A DNA stretch of 64,000 nt from Gonapodya prolifera JEL478 (lineage: Eukaryota; Monoblepharomycota; Monoblepharidomycetes; Monoblepharidales; Gonapodyaceae): contig KQ965851.1 in NCBI GenBank assembly GCA_001574975.1, positions 62,001 to 126,000 of the forward strand. Direction: 5' to 3'. Of the stretch, positions 61,189-64,000 are shown piece by piece. Below the pieces are notes generated by a model. It had not been told where the DNA came from and made no database searches. It saw only the letters and a program-made list of their open reading frames with translations. The position numbers and the translations under genes were made by a program. How positions within the stretch are numbered: position 1 is the stretch's first letter; each line of letters begins with the position of its first letter.

Positions 61189-61804
61189 CCCAATATTTGA
61201 AAAACTTAATTCTTGCGTCATATAATTCCTTTGTCTTTCTGAAAAGTTCGAAGTATTGTGACACGAATATTCTTCACACCACACCCAAGGAGGTCGAACC
61301 ACCCGTGGTCACGTCAGGCTGTGAACGTTACGTGACGCGTCTTTCAAAGCAATAATCTTTGATGGGAGAGCGTGGGAGAGCGTAAACGGTAAGCACAGGG
61401 TAGAGTCGTGAAGATGCGGGAGAACATCAACTCATCAAGTCGACCACGATAATTGGAAGCATCAAGAGGACAGTACTACCACTCCTGTCGCACCCCATAA
61501 AAGGGCATGCGATGCAACAGAAACTGCTAACTGATCAGACAAATGAGATGGAGAGAGAAAAGGCGAAACTGAACGTTTGGAAGACGTAGCTCAAGGAATT
61601 GCCCGAAAGGGACGCGACCCTGTGAGTTCTGCTAGCTATATAGAACCGAAGCATTACCTGCAACCGAGATGGTGATCCTTTCGGACTTAGGTTCGGCGTG
61701 GAACTCGCGCAATGGGGAAAGGCTCTTTTCAAAAAATGTTGAATTTGCAGCTCACAATATATGATCTATTTGAGTTTGATCACGAGTTCCTGGCACCCGC
61801 GTAC
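61189..61804. other. Intergenic region
   Basis: Convergent 3' flanks. GTGGGAGAGCGT-type short repeats occur near 61360-61385. No gene or RNA recognised. Confidence 0.45.
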
Positions 61805-63019
61805 CTACAAATGCTCCAGAGGAAAAGAGTCCACCTTCACGTCCTCCAGCAGAATGTACCACTGAGAACAATTCGGATGGATTTTATCCATCCGCGCTAC
61901 TCTTCCAACTATGCGCAGTGGCCTTATTCTCGCCCTGGCGCAGAGTTTGTTCAAGGTCGGTCGCATCGCTTTTACGTGAGAGAAAGATGGTTGGCCACCG
62001 ACACGACCCTCCACTATAAGATGCTCCTGAGTATAGAATGGAGCCACTCGCTCAATTTTGACTTCGACGTTGGGCGTAGTTGATTGGTGATTCCACGTGC
62101 CGGTCGTGTTGTGGTTTGCTCCTGTTTTACATTGCTGAAAGTCATCATTGCTAGATGTGGAGAGATTGATCTCACATTCAGCTTCAATCTTGGAACCGCA
62201 TGGTTTGCAGTGCTCCAGAGGAAGACGTGGAACGGAATTACGGTGCACTGAGGAAGTTTGCTCCTCGACCTTGAGTGGTTCGTAGCTGTAATCCAGGTTT
62301 GGCACAGCAAAGTGCAACATTCTGTCGGCGCAGCTGGAGGAATGATCATCGAAAAGATCCCCTAAGACCAAGATCACATAAAAAGTCAGCCTGGACTTAT
62401 AGTGCTGAGTATTGCGTATGCTCTCACCAGAAGACTCTTTCACTTTTTTCGCCTGCCTTGTGTGAATATAGGGTTCCTGCGCCTTGCGTTTCCTGCCATT
62501 ACCAATCCCGGATACTTCCTCGTCGACTAATTCACGCTTAATCTGGAGGGAGACTCCGTCGCGGGGGGACTTGGAGGAGGGTGTGAAATGTTCGCACGAT
62601 TTTGGGGCGAAAATGATACTACTTTGAGCGACGTCCACTATGGATTCCATTTTAATCGTCATGATATTTCTTCGCTCCTCGTACTGATGCAGTTCCAACA
62701 AATCTTGTGCGGTATCGCGAGAGTCCACACGACGCTTAGTGGCATCTTCTGACTCATCTTTGTTCGAGCCCATCCCAAGGCTCTGGCTCATTTTTCCCTT
62801 CACCCATGTCAGGATGCACATCGACCTCCGCTTCATCTTGATATCGTCATAATTGCTGCAGAGGTAGACGGGTCCAAGAACAGGGTCTGAGGACAGCTGC
62901 AAAGGTGCTTTCAGTTTGCAGGGATGAATGAGGACCTGAAGAACCTGAACACTCACAATTACGTTGGTTCGCTTTGCTCTTGGTGGGCTTCGTCGCAAAC
63001 CTGGTGGTTCCATTCGCAT
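61805..63019 (-). CDS. Charged, probably nuclear protein, unknown
   Basis: The 404-codon frame probably contains two in-frame introns: one after RTNVI (GTGAGTG...TTTGCAG, about 62896-62957) and one after KESS (GTGAGAGC...TTAG, about 62361-62427). The protein is rich in Lys, Glu and Ser. It has two possible nuclear signals (GRKRKAQEP, RQAKKVKESS), a Cys pair (EHCKPCGS) and several IK(M/R)E-type motifs (TIKMES, QIKREL, EVKIERV) that resemble SUMO-acceptor sites. The C-terminal 80 residues look folded (LRIVGRVARMDKIHPNCSQW, then YILLEDVKV), possibly an OB-like beta structure. I do not recognise the family. A role in chromatin or transcription is a guess. Confidence 0.55.
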   Translation of the reverse strand: MRMEPPGLRRSPPRAKRTNVIVSVQVLQVLIHPCKLKAPLQLSSDPVLGPVYLCSNYDDIKMKRRSMCILTWVKGKMSQSLGMGSNKDESEDATKRRVDSRDTAQDLLELHQYEERRNIMTIKMESIVDVAQSSIIFAPKSCEHFTPSSKSPRDGVSLQIKRELVDEEVSGIGNGRKRKAQEPYIHTRQAKKVKESSGESIRNTQHYKSRLTFYVILVLGDLFDDHSSSCADRMLHFAVPNLDYSYEPLKVEEQTSSVHRNSVPRLPLEHCKPCGSKIEAECEINLSTSSNDDFQQCKTGANHNTTGTWNHQSTTPNVEVKIERVAPFYTQEHLIVEGRVGGQPSFSHVKAMRPTLNKLCARARIRPLRIVGRVARMDKIHPNCSQWYILLEDVKVDSFPLEHL

Positions 63020-63080
63020 GTCCTATCATGCCCTCTATCCGACCTGACCCGCGGGGGGAAATGCCTCCATTTCAATATCT

Positions 63081-63356
63081 TCACGCGAGCGGCTGACTGT
63101 GCTCCCTTCCACGGTTCCTTTGTGTATATAAGTCCTTCAACACGCCTTTCAACTCAACCAGACACCGCTCAGTTTCCCTTATCAACAGTTCCACCTGGGG
63201 ATCATGTTCCACGACGAGACATCTTCCACGATTGGGAATACCGCTGTTGACCATCGCCTGCGAAAGCGGTAAATATTGGGAGTTGGATCTGGACGCTGGT
63301 TTGAAGAAACCTGGTTTTTGAACGACAGAACCAACGTGAAGGCGACCAGTTGTCAT
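63081..63356 (-). CDS. Possible last exon or small protein, unknown
   Basis: A 91-codon frame with a plausible helical C-terminus (VELLIRETERCLVELKGVLK). It may be the 3' end of the gene at 63536-64000, joined by an intron I could not place. No family recognised. Confidence 0.3.
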   Translation of the reverse strand: MTTGRLHVGSVVQKPGFFKPASRSNSQYLPLSQAMVNSGIPNRGRCLVVEHDPQVELLIRETERCLVELKGVLKDLYTQRNRGREHSQPLA

Positions 63357-63535
63357 GTCAGTAAGTGTCGTACTGAGTTCAGTGGTGGCACTTTGGTTGT
63401 CCGAATACTGTCCAACACTCAGATAGGTCGAGAGTCTGCACCAGCCGAATATCAGCAGGTCGATTTGACTTTGGTTTGTTTGAAGCCTTCAAACCATCTT
63501 TTTCAACTTATTCCATGCCGCCACATGAGAGTTCT

Positions 63536-64000
63536 TCACTGCTGGACGTCCCGAGATTTCAAATCGCGAAAAGGTCCTTTGATTCTCCACTTCTGCTTGT
63601 TCTTCCACTCATACGCCCCCAAAACCGCCTTCAACGTCACAAGAGGTTCTCCCTCTCTCTGGAACGCTTTGAGTTGGGGATCGTCACTCTGAAATAAGAG
63701 CTTTACCCATCCTCGAATGACTCGGACACCATTTAAAGTAGCCCGCTGGAGCGTGACCCGGACAGTGTTCTCTTGTTGATCGCCCAGAGGTGGGTTTGGC
63801 TGTCGGACCTTCGCTACCTCCCCCAATAGACCAGAGACATGAATGACCGAGTTGACGTGAATCCCGACGGCCGCGGCTTCGGCGGTCGTTGTACCGATTC
63901 CAAAAGGCGTGACGATCGTATCGGGAGGATCCACCGAAATAAGGGACGATCCTTCATCTTCCCAACGTGCAGACTCTCCTCCGAAAGTGGGAACATTCGA
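63536..64000 (-). CDS. Partial gene running off the right edge
   Basis: The frame is open from the window edge to a stop at 63536. It reads as a folded, mostly beta protein (VNSVIHVSGLLGEVAKVRQP, RVTLQRATLNGVRVIRGWVK, LFQSDDPQLKAF, KWRIKGPFRDL). The start lies beyond the window. The repeated hydrophobic strands and the GVRVIRGWVKLLF segment are not diagnostic of any family I know. Confidence 0.5.
   Translation of the reverse strand, partial: SNVPTFGGESARWEDEGSSLISVDPPDTIVTPFGIGTTTAEAAAVGIHVNSVIHVSGLLGEVAKVRQPNPPLGDQQENTVRVTLQRATLNGVRVIRGWVKLLFQSDDPQLKAFQREGEPLVTLKAVLGAYEWKNKQKWRIKGPFRDLKSRDVQQ

Overview
This 64 kb window is nuclear DNA of a flagellated, early-diverging fungus, most likely a chytrid. 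Nearly every gene is cut by short introns with GT(A/G)AGT donors and CAG or TAG acceptors. The repertoire is fungal: Zn2Cys6 and fungal_trans regulators, an ERG28-type sterol scaffold, a TRPY/YVC1 channel and an HDEL-ending ER chaperone. The window also has a gene for an axonemal microtubule-inner protein (CFAP210/CCDC173), which only makes sense in an organism with motile flagella. It is draft sequence, with a 693-base gap (6307-6999) and one ambiguous base (8039), so single-base lesions need checking against reads.

Left arm, 1-13 kb. The first 1.9 kb has no recognisable gene. A small basic Alb1-like protein and ERG28 start 54 bp apart in opposite directions. Next comes a Zn2Cys6/fungal_trans regulator whose reading frame is interrupted by a complete hAT transposon (5618-8893). 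The element has 23-bp terminal inverted repeats and an exact 8-bp target duplication, and removing it restores the regulator's frame. After it come two orphan minus-strand ORF clusters, a fold-back repeat near 10.4 kb and about 1.4 kb of sequence without genes.

13-19 kb: an ankyrin-repeat protein, then decayed sequence. This holds a second fungal_trans regulator broken by an 8-bp duplication, a stray copy of the last exon of the Alb1-like gene, and a degraded F-box-type gene.

19-30 kb is dense and well kept: CFAP210, a 1513-codon SREBP, FAM50/XAP5 and the proteasome chaperone PSMG3. 30-38 kb: a ferric reductase pseudogene with several lesions, two divergent small secreted or membrane proteins, a four-helix membrane protein, an F-box protein with decayed tandem copies of its C-terminal module, and a disordered protein.

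38-64 kb is mostly core housekeeping: TRPY channel, actin, lipin, an ING PHD-finger protein (with an in-frame TGA), cytosolic PheRS alpha subunit, a DOMON/cytochrome b561 protein, Aip1/WDR1, GRP94-type HSP90, a nuclear-looking orphan and a gene cut by the right edge.

Functional links: SREBP, ERG28 and lipin all belong to sterol and membrane-lipid homeostasis; actin and Aip1 are direct partners; the ferric reductase and DOMON/b561 proteins are membrane redox proteins. They are scattered and on mixed strands, so I do not call them a cluster. The clearest unusual biology is the transposon-disrupted regulator and the other regulator-like genes in decay around it.
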